Below are positions 23,357 to 33,263 of a DNA stretch of 64,000 bases, piece by piece. Location: positions 4,712,001-4,776,000 of the forward strand of contig JAJGBQ010000001.1 in NCBI GenBank assembly GCA_022457065.1. Direction: 5' to 3'. The notes below the pieces were generated by a model. That model ran no database searches and was not told the origin of the DNA. It saw only the letters and a list, made by a program, of their open reading frames with translations. Source of the DNA: Curvularia sp. ZM96 (taxonomy: Eukaryota; Ascomycota; Dothideomycetes; Pleosporales; Pleosporaceae). The stretch's first letter is position 1. Each line of letters starts with the position of its first letter. A program made the translations under genes and the position numbers.

Positions 23357-24925
23357 ATGGTGCGAACTACAAGGAGCTCTGCCGCAAAGGCTGGAGCTGC
23401 TCAAGTACTATCAGTCAATAGCAAAGACTCAGTACAACTTTCCAGCCCACCCACGACACCAGAGGCACCCAACCCCCGAAAGAGGAAAGCGATCAAAGCA
23501 GAGACCTCGCCAGATGGAAAGACCAAGAGCGTATCTGCTACTCCTAAAAGCAACAAACGTACCAAGAGATCTGTAGTAAAACAAGAGGATATCAACGAAC
23601 TTCCACATAACCTTGGTGCTATTCCTGACCTCCCTGTCAAACAAGAAGCAGGCAACGACAAAAAGGCTTCAGCCAGGACCAAAAAGACAGCCAAGAATGT
23701 AAGCCCGAAGGGGGAGGAAGTCGAAGATATTGTTGCCAAAGCAGCTACTTCAGAAACACCAAAGAAGAAAAGCAAGGGCAAAACCAGTAGCTACGGTCTT
23801 ACGCCCGGCCAGACACCGTATCCAAACTACCCTCATCCAACTGCAGAAGAGTGCGAAGAAGTCACACGTCTTCTGTCAAAAGTACATGGCAAGGTAGAAG
23901 CCCCAAAGACGATCCCTGCTCCCTCGCTCGAAGTTTCTGGCTGTGGAGAAGTACCATCGGTCCTTGATGCTCTCATCCGAACACGTCTCTCTGCCGCAAC
24001 GTCTGGCGCAAACTCATCGCGTGCGTTTGCGGGCCTTGTTGCCAAGTTCGGAATTCTGAAAGAAGGCGTCGGAAAGGGCAGTGTAGATTGGAACAAGGTG
24101 CGCTTGGCAGACCAGAAAGAGGTATTTGAAGCCATCAAGAGCGGTGGCCTGGCAGACGTAAAAAGCAAAGACATCAAGAAAATTCTGCAAATGGTCTGGG
24201 AAGAGAACCAGGCGCGACGCAAAGAACTTCAATCATCATCTGACAAAGCGCCTGGCTCTGCCAACGAAAGTGAAGGGGAAAAGCATACAGAGATTGATAA
24301 GGCAGATCAGGACGTCATTTCCTTAGATCACCTACACCTACTTTCAAACGACGATGCCTTTAATGCCCTTACGAAGTACCCTGGTATTGGGCCAAAGACA
24401 GCATCGTGTGTGCTTCTGTTTTGTCTACAAAGACCTTCGTTTGCCGTCGATACACACGTCTTCCGACTCTGCAAGTGGCTCGGTTGGGTACCCCCGCAAG
24501 GTGATCCTCGAGGCCTTGCTCCTGGTGCAAAAGGCACCTTTGCTGGTCCAACACGCAACTCTACATACGCCCATTGTGAAGTCAGAGTACCGGACCATTT
24601 GAAATACCCGTTGCATCAGCTACTCATAAAGCACGGAAAGACCTGTCCAAGGTGTCGAGCGATTACGGGTGAGAGTAGTGAAGGGTGGAAGAAGGGTTGT
24701 CTAATTGACCATTTAGTTCAAAGAACCGGCGGCCGTAAAGACACTGGTCTGAGCCCAATGAAGAATGGGAGTGCGAAGAAGCCAAAAGGTAGGAAGAAAG
24801 TGGCTGAAGAGTATGAGAGTGATGCTGAGAGCAGTGGGGTGAGTGATGCAGAGAGTAGCGAACTGAGTGATGTGGTAAGCGATGCAGAAGTGGAACAATC
24901 CGAAGAGCAGTCTGGAAGCGAATAA
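23357..24925 (+). CDS. HhH-GPD superfamily DNA glycosylase (endonuclease III-like)
   Basis: An intronless gene for a 522-residue nuclear protein predicted to excise damaged bases. The helix-hairpin-helix is YPGIGPKTASCVLL at about 341-354, with the catalytic-type lysine in GPKTA. The catalytic aspartate sits in VDTHVFRL at about 365. Downstream a KTCPRC...GC cluster has three cysteines, so the four-cysteine iron-sulfur loop of bacterial Nth appears incomplete. The first 180 residues are Lys/Ser-rich and low complexity with several basic nuclear-signal-like clusters. The last 70 are acidic and Ser-rich, with repeated SDAESS. The upstream frame to 23207 is open, but the ATG at 23357 (MVRTTRSSAAKAG) gives a sensible basic N-terminus. 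It converges on the feruloyl esterase gene. Confidence 0.93.
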   Translation: MVRTTRSSAAKAGAAQVLSVNSKDSVQLSSPPTTPEAPNPRKRKAIKAETSPDGKTKSVSATPKSNKRTKRSVVKQEDINELPHNLGAIPDLPVKQEAGNDKKASARTKKTAKNVSPKGEEVEDIVAKAATSETPKKKSKGKTSSYGLTPGQTPYPNYPHPTAEECEEVTRLLSKVHGKVEAPKTIPAPSLEVSGCGEVPSVLDALIRTRLSAATSGANSSRAFAGLVAKFGILKEGVGKGSVDWNKVRLADQKEVFEAIKSGGLADVKSKDIKKILQMVWEENQARRKELQSSSDKAPGSANESEGEKHTEIDKADQDVISLDHLHLLSNDDAFNALTKYPGIGPKTASCVLLFCLQRPSFAVDTHVFRLCKWLGWVPPQGDPRGLAPGAKGTFAGPTRNSTYAHCEVRVPDHLKYPLHQLLIKHGKTCPRCRAITGESSEGWKKGCLIDHLVQRTGGRKDTGLSPMKNGSAKKPKGRKKVAEEYESDAESSGVSDAESSELSDVVSDAEVEQSEEQSGSE

Positions 24926-25095
24926 TAATGTTCATATGTACTGTGTATTTTAAGAGCGGATATCTACTATCATATATACAAGTTTTCTCGTAGAAGTCAA
25001 CTCTAGAAGGTAACGATCCATTTCAAGCGCGCAGAGTTTGTTGTACAGCGCTCGAGCCTTGATTTTCGTCCCAACTCTTTCGTGCGACAGCCACC

Positions 25096-25938
25096 TTAAG
25101 TGAACTGACTGAAGAAAGCCCAAACTTCCTTGGGCGTGAAACTCTGGGCACCGACGTCGTTGCCTGCATCTCCAGGAAGCGCGACATGGTCTCCATCGAA
25201 AGAGGTCCACTGTGTTGGGTATCTGCATCCATCGTACACAGTCTTGACGCGCTGTCGGCTGTTCGGTGCAGGGTCGGCTGCGTTCTTGGCCTGGCATCCG
25301 TTCAGCTTCACGAAGCGGTCGCGGATCTGCTTTCCGGAAGCAATGGGCAGGACACTGTCCTTGACGCCGTGCTGACCGTAGTACGCAATAGGGGTGTTGC
25401 CGCCAGCGCATCCAGAGAGAGTGGCGCCAGACAGGACAGCGATACCTCGGAAGTCATTTGCTTTGCTGCAAGCCAAGCTGAAGGACATAGCACCACCGAA
25501 GGAGAAACCCAGGGAGAAGCGAAGCTTCTCGTTAACACAGAAGTTGTCGTCAATTTGCTTCCTTACTGCGTCGAGGAACGTAATGTCCTCTCCGTTCTGG
25601 TTACCCCAACCCCTGTTGAGACCGTCGGGGGCCACAAAGATTGTGCTCTCGTTTGCCAGAGCAGCAAGACCGTAGTAGGGGGCACTTCCAGTGGCGACAG
25701 AGTTCATGTCACCGTTGAGCCAGTGCAGGCCAAAGATGAAGCGGTATTGACGCTTGTTGTCATAGTTCTGGGGCACACGGAGAGTGTAGCGGCGTTGCTT
25801 GTTGTTGACGGTGATGGTGTGGACGCCGCTTTTCAGTCCTGGGGTTTTCCCACAGCCAGCTGTTGCAGCGGACACATGGTCGAGAAGTGTCAGGAAGAGA
25901 AGGGCACCAAGTGCAAAGAGAGAAGCCGAACGAAACAT
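25096..25938 (-). CDS. secreted feruloyl esterase-like alpha/beta hydrolase (CE1-type)
   Basis: An intronless gene for a 280-residue secreted enzyme expected to hydrolyse ferulate esters on arabinose side chains of plant xylan or pectin. A hydrophobic signal peptide covers about residues 1-24 (cleavage after HVSAA). The nucleophile motif is GFSFGG with Ser146. Candidate acid and base are Asp194 (GVKDSVLP) and His251 (DGDHVALPG). Cysteines at 29, 134, 157, 177, 215 and 238 can form disulfides. There is no carbohydrate-binding module. It is divergent from the GH93 gene, which fits joint expression on plant polysaccharide. An acetyl xylan esterase or LpqC-like poly(3-hydroxybutyrate) depolymerase is the main alternative. 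Confidence 0.9.
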   Translation of the reverse strand: MFRSASLFALGALLFLTLLDHVSAATAGCGKTPGLKSGVHTITVNNKQRRYTLRVPQNYDNKRQYRFIFGLHWLNGDMNSVATGSAPYYGLAALANESTIFVAPDGLNRGWGNQNGEDITFLDAVRKQIDDNFCVNEKLRFSLGFSFGGAMSFSLACSKANDFRGIAVLSGATLSGCAGGNTPIAYYGQHGVKDSVLPIASGKQIRDRFVKLNGCQAKNAADPAPNSRQRVKTVYDGCRYPTQWTSFDGDHVALPGDAGNDVGAQSFTPKEVWAFFSQFT

Positions 25939-27436
25939 TTTGTAGTGTTTGCTTTTGTTTCCAGATGTTGTGCTGCTGTGTTCTAAAACATTGGGGCCTC
26001 ACACACCCTTAAGTACCTTTGAGATATCCACGTTTGTTCCATACTGAACGCTCCTGTCTCCTGACACTGAATAGTGGATCACTATCAAACAGGAGGGTTC
26101 CTACTATCAAACATTATGCTGGATGTTTCTACCAAGATAATTTTCCGACCAAAAGAGACTGTTCGGATTCATGATACGAGCTCGAGAACCAATTGAAAAG
26201 TTCATAGGGCGAAGAATTTCGAGTCAGAAGGCTCCATTGCACTTCAAGTAAATGATGCCAAGAGCCTTGGATGGTCGGCAATTCTTCGGAGACTCCACTC
26301 GAGACTGGTTTTGGCGTTAGTCCGCACGTTGGCGTTAATGATGTGCGCCTTGCGGAGAAATACATGGCGGGTTTTACCTGCAAGCCATCAACGTGCGCCC
26401 CGCATTCGTCCTCGGCTGCAGGTTCTAGCAGGTTTTGTGACATTAAAGGAGGTGGTGATCACACGATGTGGCTAGTGAGCAAGCAGCAGCCACATGCTTA
26501 CCGTAAGCATCACGTGACAAAGCTTAGCATCTACCAGGCCAGGATGTCGCTTACGTCGTCCCAGAGCACCGGCTCCCCGAGATGCTTAGCCTATGTACCC
26601 TAATACGACATTCAGCAGTTATTCCCATCTTGCATATATGCACAGTGTTACGAGGAAAAGCACAAAAAGACCGGTGGCTATTACCAAAGGCAGCATCAGG
26701 CATCCATTCTCGGCTATACCCCTCACGCTTCCCCGCCGATCCTGCAGCACTGGCGACCGTGCATTGAAAACCCCGTAGAACTGAGCCCCAGGTTTCTGTT
26801 ACATCGGTTCAAAGATACTAACACTATAGGTGATTGATCAAAGCTTGCTGTATTGTTGTCAAAATCCGCCAGGGTCGCAAATACAATGTTCCAAAACTTC
26901 ATCCAACTTTGAGGCTCTACTTGGTCAAGCCCGGTTTTCTCATCTCCATAGTCGATATTATTAATCTCATCTCTTTATCCAACAGAGAACCGCTAGTGCT
27001 ATTGTCCGACCCTCCAAAGGCAATCAGAGACGCCACAGTCACATTCTCAGCTCGGTTTACCCATGCAAGGGAACGACTTCCCCTCACGAACATCCCCACA
27101 TCTTGCAATAGTTGCCATTTGACGGTTGTCGAAGACGTAGCATGCAATTTTCAACCGCCGGCTAATGAGCCCCATGGGTAACTGAGCGATGCAGCGTAAT
27201 TAGTTGTAGCCCTTTATAGATCGTCCGCCGGGTATATTACTATTTACTAACTAAGCATAGCTTGTGTCGACGTAGGCTTCGAAGAAGACTTATGAGCCTA
27301 TGAAAAAGCCATATTGTATGTTGTCTGGAGGCAAATATGATGCAAGGGTATATAAGCGCAGAGTGCTGTCCATGGATCGAGATCAGCTTCCAGTCAATCA
27401 TTACCTGGGTCTTTTGAAACAGAAGACATCACAGAC
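25939..27436. promoter_or_regulatory. shared upstream region of feruloyl esterase and GH93 genes
   Basis: 1.5 kb between two divergent secreted-enzyme genes. XlnR-type GGCTAR matches occur at 26470-26475 (+), 26586-26591 (-, as TTAGCC) and 27160-27165 (+). CreA-type SYGGRG matches are also present, for example CCCCAC at about 27093-27098. These motifs are short and some are expected by chance. Internal open frames look non-coding. Confidence 0.45.
27349..27356 (+). promoter_or_regulatory. TATA box of GH93 gene
   Basis: TATATAAG lies about 80 bp before the ATG at 27437, a normal distance for a fungal core promoter with a short leader. Confidence 0.6.
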
Positions 27437-28699
27437 ATGAAGCTCCACACGCCTGCCCTTGTGGCAGCGGCTGTCTTTGCCAGCAGTGTCTTTGCTTTTC
27501 CTTCTTCGGCTCCTCCATCCAGCAAGCCTCGCCCATGGGGTTTCTTCGTGAACAACACAATTTACCAGACAACTGGTAAAGAGTCGATCACGTACCCTCG
27601 CTATACTGAGCTGCAAGATGGCACTATCATCGCAACAGCGTCGCTGTCCGGACATCAGCCTGGTTACTTTCCCATCTTTGAATCAAAGGATGGCGGCGCT
27701 TCGTGGAAACACGTTTCTGACTTGCACGATACTGTTAACGGATTTGGTATGAGTGCTCAGCCCGCCTTGACAGAATTGACGGAGCCTATGGGTGGTTTTC
27801 CAGCTGGCACTATCCTGGGTAGTGGTAATAGTTGGGGTCCTAACAAGACAAGGATCGATCTTTATGCTAGCAAAGATCGGGCGAGGACGTGGCAATTTGT
27901 GAGCCACATTGCCGAGGGTGGAGGACCCAACACGACCAATGGAGCGACGCCAATCTGGGAGCCGTATCTGCTGTAAGTTCAGCTATCGCTCTTGTATTTC
28001 CGAACTTCAAGTTGACAACATGTTAGCCAATACAAAGGCCAGTTGGTCGCCTACTACTCGGATCAGCGCGACCCGAAGCACGGCCAAAAGCTTGCCCACC
28101 AAACATCTACCGACCTCAGGAATTGGGGCCCAGTCGTAAACGATGTAGCCTACGAACAATACATTGCCCGCCCTGGCATGACCGTCGTGGAGTACATTCC
28201 ACCTATCAAGAAATGGATCCTCGTACACGAACTGCCAATTGGCAACTCCTCGTCCTATGGCTCTAATTACCCCGTATACTATGTCCTGGCCGACTCCCCT
28301 CTGGACTTCCGCAAAAGTGTCGGCCAACCCATCGTCATCAATAACAGCACTGTGCCCAATGCTAGTCCATACGTGGTCTGGAGCCCTGTTGGGGGGCCCA
28401 AGGGTACGATTGTGGTATCGGACGCAGACCGAATGCAGGTATACACCAACAGACATGGCGGTGCTGTGGACAAGTGGGAGGAGCATGCGACTCCTGCCGG
28501 AGCGGTGTACTCACGTGCTATCCAGATCTTCAAGAAGAGACCGGATCATTTGATGATTTATGGTGGTGAGGTCTTCGATGATTTTGGCAAGGGGCTCCAC
28601 AGACCGTTCTCAGCAACTGTGCTTGATCTGAAAAAGGTGTTGAAGGCGCCTATGAATGAAGGGGATGATGATGATGACGATGACGATGACGATGAGTAG
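27437..28699 (+). CDS. secreted GH93-like exo-arabinanase (sialidase-fold)
   Basis: A 402-residue secreted protein on exons 27437-27972 and 28027-28699. A signal peptide (MKLHTPALVAAAVFASSVFA) is followed by a Ser/Pro linker. The core shows sialidase/BNR features: the Asp-box-like SKDGGASWKHV, a second degenerate box around ASKDRARTWQFV, and a repeated beta-strand pattern expected for a six-bladed propeller. WEPYLLQYKGQLVAYYSDQRD spans the intron and resembles GH93 arabinanases, which release arabinobiose from linear arabinan. Other sialidase-fold glycosidases are possible. Unusually, the C-terminus ends in a run of ten aspartates encoded by a GAT/GAC repeat. It is divergent from the feruloyl esterase gene. 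Confidence 0.88.
28664..28696 (+). repeat. in-frame GAT/GAC trinucleotide repeat
   Basis: About ten tandem GAY codons followed by GAG TAG. It encodes the poly-Asp tail of the GH93-like protein and stays in frame to the stop codon. Confidence 0.9.
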
Positions 28700-28981
28700 G
28701 AGTAGCAATAGAAGTAGTAGATATTGGAGGATGAAGGCAGATAGTTACCAACAAACAATCTGACACAATCAGCCACTGTTACATACAATGCTGCCAAGTT
28801 GCTTGGTAAATGTCTGGTTGATATGACGATTCACGTTCATGGCAAACGTGACTGGACTGTCTCTGTGGGGAGCGTGCATACGATATCAGCACGTGAAGAG
28901 GCGCCCGCGCTAGTATTCGGACCTTCCCCGCTAAACGCGATTGTCAACACTTGCGACGCGTCTCGATTTCAACACAACATT

Positions 28982-30076
28982 ATGGTAAAGTGTCGGCAAC
29001 TCCTCTGACATGTGCACATGCTGATTTCGCCCAGGCGCCTACGCGCTCCAGCAACAAAGAAGTAAAGAAACGGCGAGGCAGACCCCCGGGCAGCCGCAAT
29101 TCTAATGTTGGCTCGAAGCCAGTGTCGAAGCCAGGCATAGCAAAGAAGGCCAAGGCTAGGAAGAAACAGCCACTACAAGAAGTCGAAGACGAGCTATCCA
29201 TAACTGAAGCGGCTCCAACGCAGTCTTCAAAACCTTGCAAGCGCAAAGCTGATGATGGCGCCGCAGCTGCCGAGCCAGAATCTAAGTCGCGCAAGGAATA
29301 TCTACGGCTAGAGGCGAAAGCAAAGAGAGTCACACGTGATCAGGTTGACAAATGGCCAGAAGTATCCTCGCAGGTCTTAGAACAGATCCTCACTGTGGTG
29401 CGCAATGCGAAAAAGGATACGGCTGAGACGCAGCGGGACGAACGCAAAGTCATGGCTGCATACAACACACTCAATCCACTTGTACGAAGACTAGCACGCC
29501 AGCTTGCCGATTCACGAATACCTCCCCAAGCCAGAGATGTACATTTCAACATTGACAAGTTGACGGAGCGCAATGCTCAAGTCTCACGAGAGGTCACAAC
29601 CGCGCGTCACTCAAAGCAGCTGCTCAGCGAGCAGATCAAGATCGCTGAGCACCTGCTTAAAAAGGACGAAGAATATCTAGAGCTGATGAAGAAGAACACA
29701 AAGACATGGAGAACAGAATGGAAACACCAGCGGAAGCATGGACGGGTATGTGACCATTTCCTCTCATTGGGGTCAAGGAATAGCTAACATGCAGCAGGTC
29801 CATCCCCTGCTCCAAGCCGACGACGAGACCGCGACCAATGGCGACCGCCCCGAGGACATTGGGTTGAAACGACCAGGGCTAGTGGACCTTTCATCCCTCG
29901 ATTCACCCGACGACCAGCTTGGCCCTATACTTGAACAACTGAGGCGGAGTCTGAAGAACATGCAGAGCAATCATACACAACTAGAGGGTCTCGATACGGC
30001 AATAGGCAATGCACAGGCAGCGCTGGATGACGTCCTATTTCGGCACGTCAATGCTGCACAATACGCAACCTTTTGA
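28982..30076 (+). CDS. CENP-Q (Fta7/Okp1-like) inner kinetochore protein
   Basis: A nuclear coiled-coil protein resembling the CENP-Q/Okp1 subunit of the constitutive centromere network (COMA complex). The proposed exons are 28982-28984 (ATG only), 29035-29745 and 29795-30076, giving 331 residues. Residues 9-22 carry a basic AT-hook-like motif, KKRRGRPPGSR. Further basic and low-complexity sequence extends to about 95, then a helical domain of about 130 residues with strong coiled-coil character (AEHLLKKDEEYLELMKK). The last part (QLGPILEQLRRSLKNMQSN) is also helical. The acceptor of intron 2 could be 3 nt further on, which only adds or drops one Gln. The family call rests on overall architecture and remembered similarity, so it is less certain than the domain-based calls. 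Confidence 0.78.
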
Positions 30077-30939
30077 ATATCGATATGCAGGTCCGGCGCC
30101 GGGAGTTATGTTTTGGTCTTTTAAAGGTGATGCAAACCCAGGTGCATGGAGCAACCCTGGCGAAACGAAGGGCGTTCATAGGTAACGGGCGTTTATGTGA
30201 TGGTCCAAGATGGGTTTTAGGTTCTGTGATATGTTCTGGGCACCACGCGAAGAAGGCCCGTAAAGTGGCAAGCCCGGCGTGGGGCTCACCGGAACAGCGA
30301 CACTGTCGGCGACAAGTCCGATGCGACCCCAGTTTTAGAAGTCAGGATCCGACAGACTGGTTATCGGAATGTGCGCATGCAGGACTGTGATAGTTAAATA
30401 CAAACTTCAATGTAGTGTAGCAAGAATGGACGGCGATTGGCTCCACTTAGCTGTCATGTCGCGGCAGCGCCACACCTGCAGCTACCCTGCCTGGAGCAAG
30501 ACTCGAGCAAACTCCAACAAATCAAGCGTCCTCAGGAGCGAGAGAAGCGAGTCGGGGACTGTTTAGGTCTGGCAGCAGCATGCTATGACCGGGCCAAGAA
30601 GCTGTCCAACGGTCCGCTAAAAGGATTGGCGGCGCCGTTCCCCCGCCCTGTGCCCGCTGCGTGGTGGTGTTATTCCGGGAGATTCCTTCGCTTCGGCACG
30701 GCAAAGCACGCGACCAGACATTCACTCGGCTCTGGTGTCCTCGAAGCTTCACCTCGGCCACGCGTTTCCCTCGACGACAGACTCATCGGTGCAACCAAAG
30801 ACGCGACTTCCGGCGCTTCTCGACCCTCGCTGCCCCTTGCGATGCTGCGGTGTGTAGCGAGATCCCTGCAGTGACACAAATCAGCCCGCGCATCTCCAAG
30901 AAAAGCATCCGTCTTCGACCCACCCACTTACCGCACTGG
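30077..30939. other. leader/promoter region of ERT1-like gene
   Basis: 863 bp. The open frame preceding the chosen ATG continues upstream to 30661 without an ATG in good context, so it is taken as leader. Nothing else recognised. Confidence 0.5.
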
Positions 30940-32899
30940 ATGACGAACGCTGCACGACAGTCCAATGGATCTTCGCCAGTCAACATGACGGAACAAGGTG
31001 AGGCTGACAAGGCCACTGTGGCTCCCGAACCAAATGCGCCCAAGAGCGCTTCCCCTGCAAAGAGCAAGCCTGCTGCGACAGGCTCCGAGGCGCCTGCAAA
31101 GGCGTCGAAAAAGCGAAGAAAAGTAAACCATGGTACGTCTTCACGGTTGTACCGTCTCTGATCGCCTTGCAGACCCCCTGCTAATTGTGACGCTTCAATA
31201 TAGCGTGCATCTATTGCAGACGTTCGGTAAGCCAAAGCCAGTACACCAGCATTTGACACATGGCGCTTTTGTTGCCTGTACGACAAATGTGACTGCTTGC
31301 TGACTCCACTTCAATTAGCATATGACCTGTGATCTTGTGAGTAGCCTCACCATTGTACTCAACATTTGCAGGGCCCACTGTGCTTACACAAACATAGGAG
31401 CGACCATGCACACGCTGTGTCAAGCGAAATATTGGACACCTGTGTCGCGATGAGCCTCGCGAGGGTGTCAAGAAGGCCAAGTCCGAGCCAGAAAATGGTG
31501 AAGGACAAAGCCAGCCTCCTCAGATTGAGCCTGCCACGTCTGAAGCTGCATCCACTGGCGCTCTCCAGCAGCCCAATGCTCCGGATGCTGGGCTCAACCT
31601 GGCACCGCATCGACTACCCCCGAATGGAGAGTCAGGCACGGCGTCAGGTACCCAACCCGACCCTGTATCCGCGCCACAACCGCCTGCTCTGACTTCCGGG
31701 GCTCAGCCCTGTAAGCTGCCGTTTACTTTCAGCCCCAAGCTGTGAATGATCACTGACGGCCGTATAGTTGGGAGCTATGACGACTTACTCTCATCATCTC
31801 GGAATAACTTTCAGGACATTCATCAGTTTCATCCTTCATATATGTTCAATACCTCCGAAGTGGGCAATGAGTACAACTTGCTCAACGACTTTCTCAATAA
31901 CAGTCTCATGGATGACGGTGCTTTCTACGGAGGCAATGACTTCCACTCTCTTTTTTCTGACGCTTCCCTCATGAACACAATGGGTCCTCTCAACAGTAAC
32001 GCCGCTTTCAACCCAAATGCATCCAGACAGCAGCAATTGCTTCCACCGCCAGCGCAGAATGCTGCTAGTGATGCTGCACAGCGATCCTCGGGTGGTGTGC
32101 CTATTGACAAAGCAAGAGAGAGATACCTTATAACGGCTGCAGATCCGGCTGGGTCGGATAGTCCCGAAGAGCGTATGAACAAACTTCTCAAGGCAAAAGT
32201 AGACGCGGGACTCTTGAAGCCCTTCAATTACGTCAAGGGATATGCAAGGCTGAACCAATACATGGAGCAAAATCTTCAACAGATATCCCGCGTCAGAGTG
32301 TTGCGCCAATTGGATCGCTTCCGTCCCAAATTTCGGGAACGAATGCAGAGCCTGACTGACGTAGACTTGGTGCGCATTGAAATGTGGTTTGACAAGAGTT
32401 TGATGGAGTATGACCGCGTGTTCGCAAGCATGGCTATACCTGCTTGTTGTTGGCGGAGAACAGGCGAGATATACCGAGGCAACAAGGAAATGGCACGGCT
32501 GATTCATGTACCAATGTCAAAGCTGCGAGACGTGGGTCCCTTTTCGATATCCTCGAAGAGCTAACGTGGACTGACAAACGATAGGGTAATATCGCGCTGC
32601 ACGAGATCATTGCTGAACCCTCACTGGTGTCATACTGGGAGAAGTTTGGCGCAATTGCTTTCGACCATACCCAGAAAGCCATTCTCACAAGCTGCTCCTT
32701 AAAGAACCCGGATCCGAACTCTAAGGACCCTGAAATACGGTGCTGTTTCTCTTTTACCGTTAAGCGAGACGCGTGGAATATGTAAGTCAGCATAGCCTAC
32801 CTGTGATCCAGTATACTGATAATTGGCAGACCGGCGTTAATTGTTGGCAACTTTCTTCCCATAACCGAGGCTACTTCTGGTCCGTTGCCTGCCTCATAG
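30940..32899 (+). CDS. ERT1/AcuK-like transcription activator of gluconeogenesis
   Basis: A Zn2Cys6 activator with a PAS-like C-terminal region, regulating gluconeogenic genes such as PEP carboxykinase and fructose-1,6-bisphosphatase in fungi. Seven exons, 30940-31132, 31204-31226, 31319-31336, 31398-31710, 31768-32531, 32585-32781 and 32830-32899, give 525 residues. The zinc cluster spans Cys66, 69, 76, 82, 85 and 94, with the family-typical ACIYCRRSHMTCDLERPC. It is preceded by KKRRKVNH. Exons 2 and 3 are only 23 and 18 nt and lie within the cluster. The C-terminal half (from about residue 325) contains the conserved regulatory region ending in LRDGNIALHE and VGNFLPI. An in-frame ATG at 30985 (MTEQGE) has a better context and could be the true start. 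Assignment to AcuK rather than its paralogue AcuM is by remembered similarity. Confidence 0.93.
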
Positions 32900-33263
32900 C
32901 ATCATAGCAACGTGATATTCTTTGTTATTCAGACATATAAAATGGAGCTTTTGGGTTGTAGGGCTTGCGTGGATAAGTTGCAACACGAGTCTCTTAGAGC
33001 AATCGGTTGCAGAGTGGCGCGTATAATTGGATGTCTCACAGTTGTTGCAACTGTATCCATGTTCTGGTCTATCTTGTTTTTATAATTCTTGTATTGTAGT
33101 GTTATGCTCTTATGAATGAAGCTCGTGTTGTTGTCGTCAGTCGCTCCTTCCTCGTTCGGGTGGAGCTATCACTCCAGCAGCAGTTGCGATGCTGGGAAAT
33201 CCACCACACTTCCAACCTTCCCCTCCTTCACCCCACCGTCTATGCTATCTGTCCTGTGTAGCC
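32900..33263. other. intergenic, ERT1-like to SPO22/ZIP4
   Basis: 364 bp containing the 3' end of the ERT1-like gene and the short promoter of the meiotic gene. The sequence is T-rich near 33070-33090. No specific element recognised. Confidence 0.5.

Noticed and set aside
25186..25986. 266-codon plus-strand frame over the feruloyl esterase
   Set aside because: Antisense shadow; the minus-strand frame has a signal peptide and the catalytic motifs.
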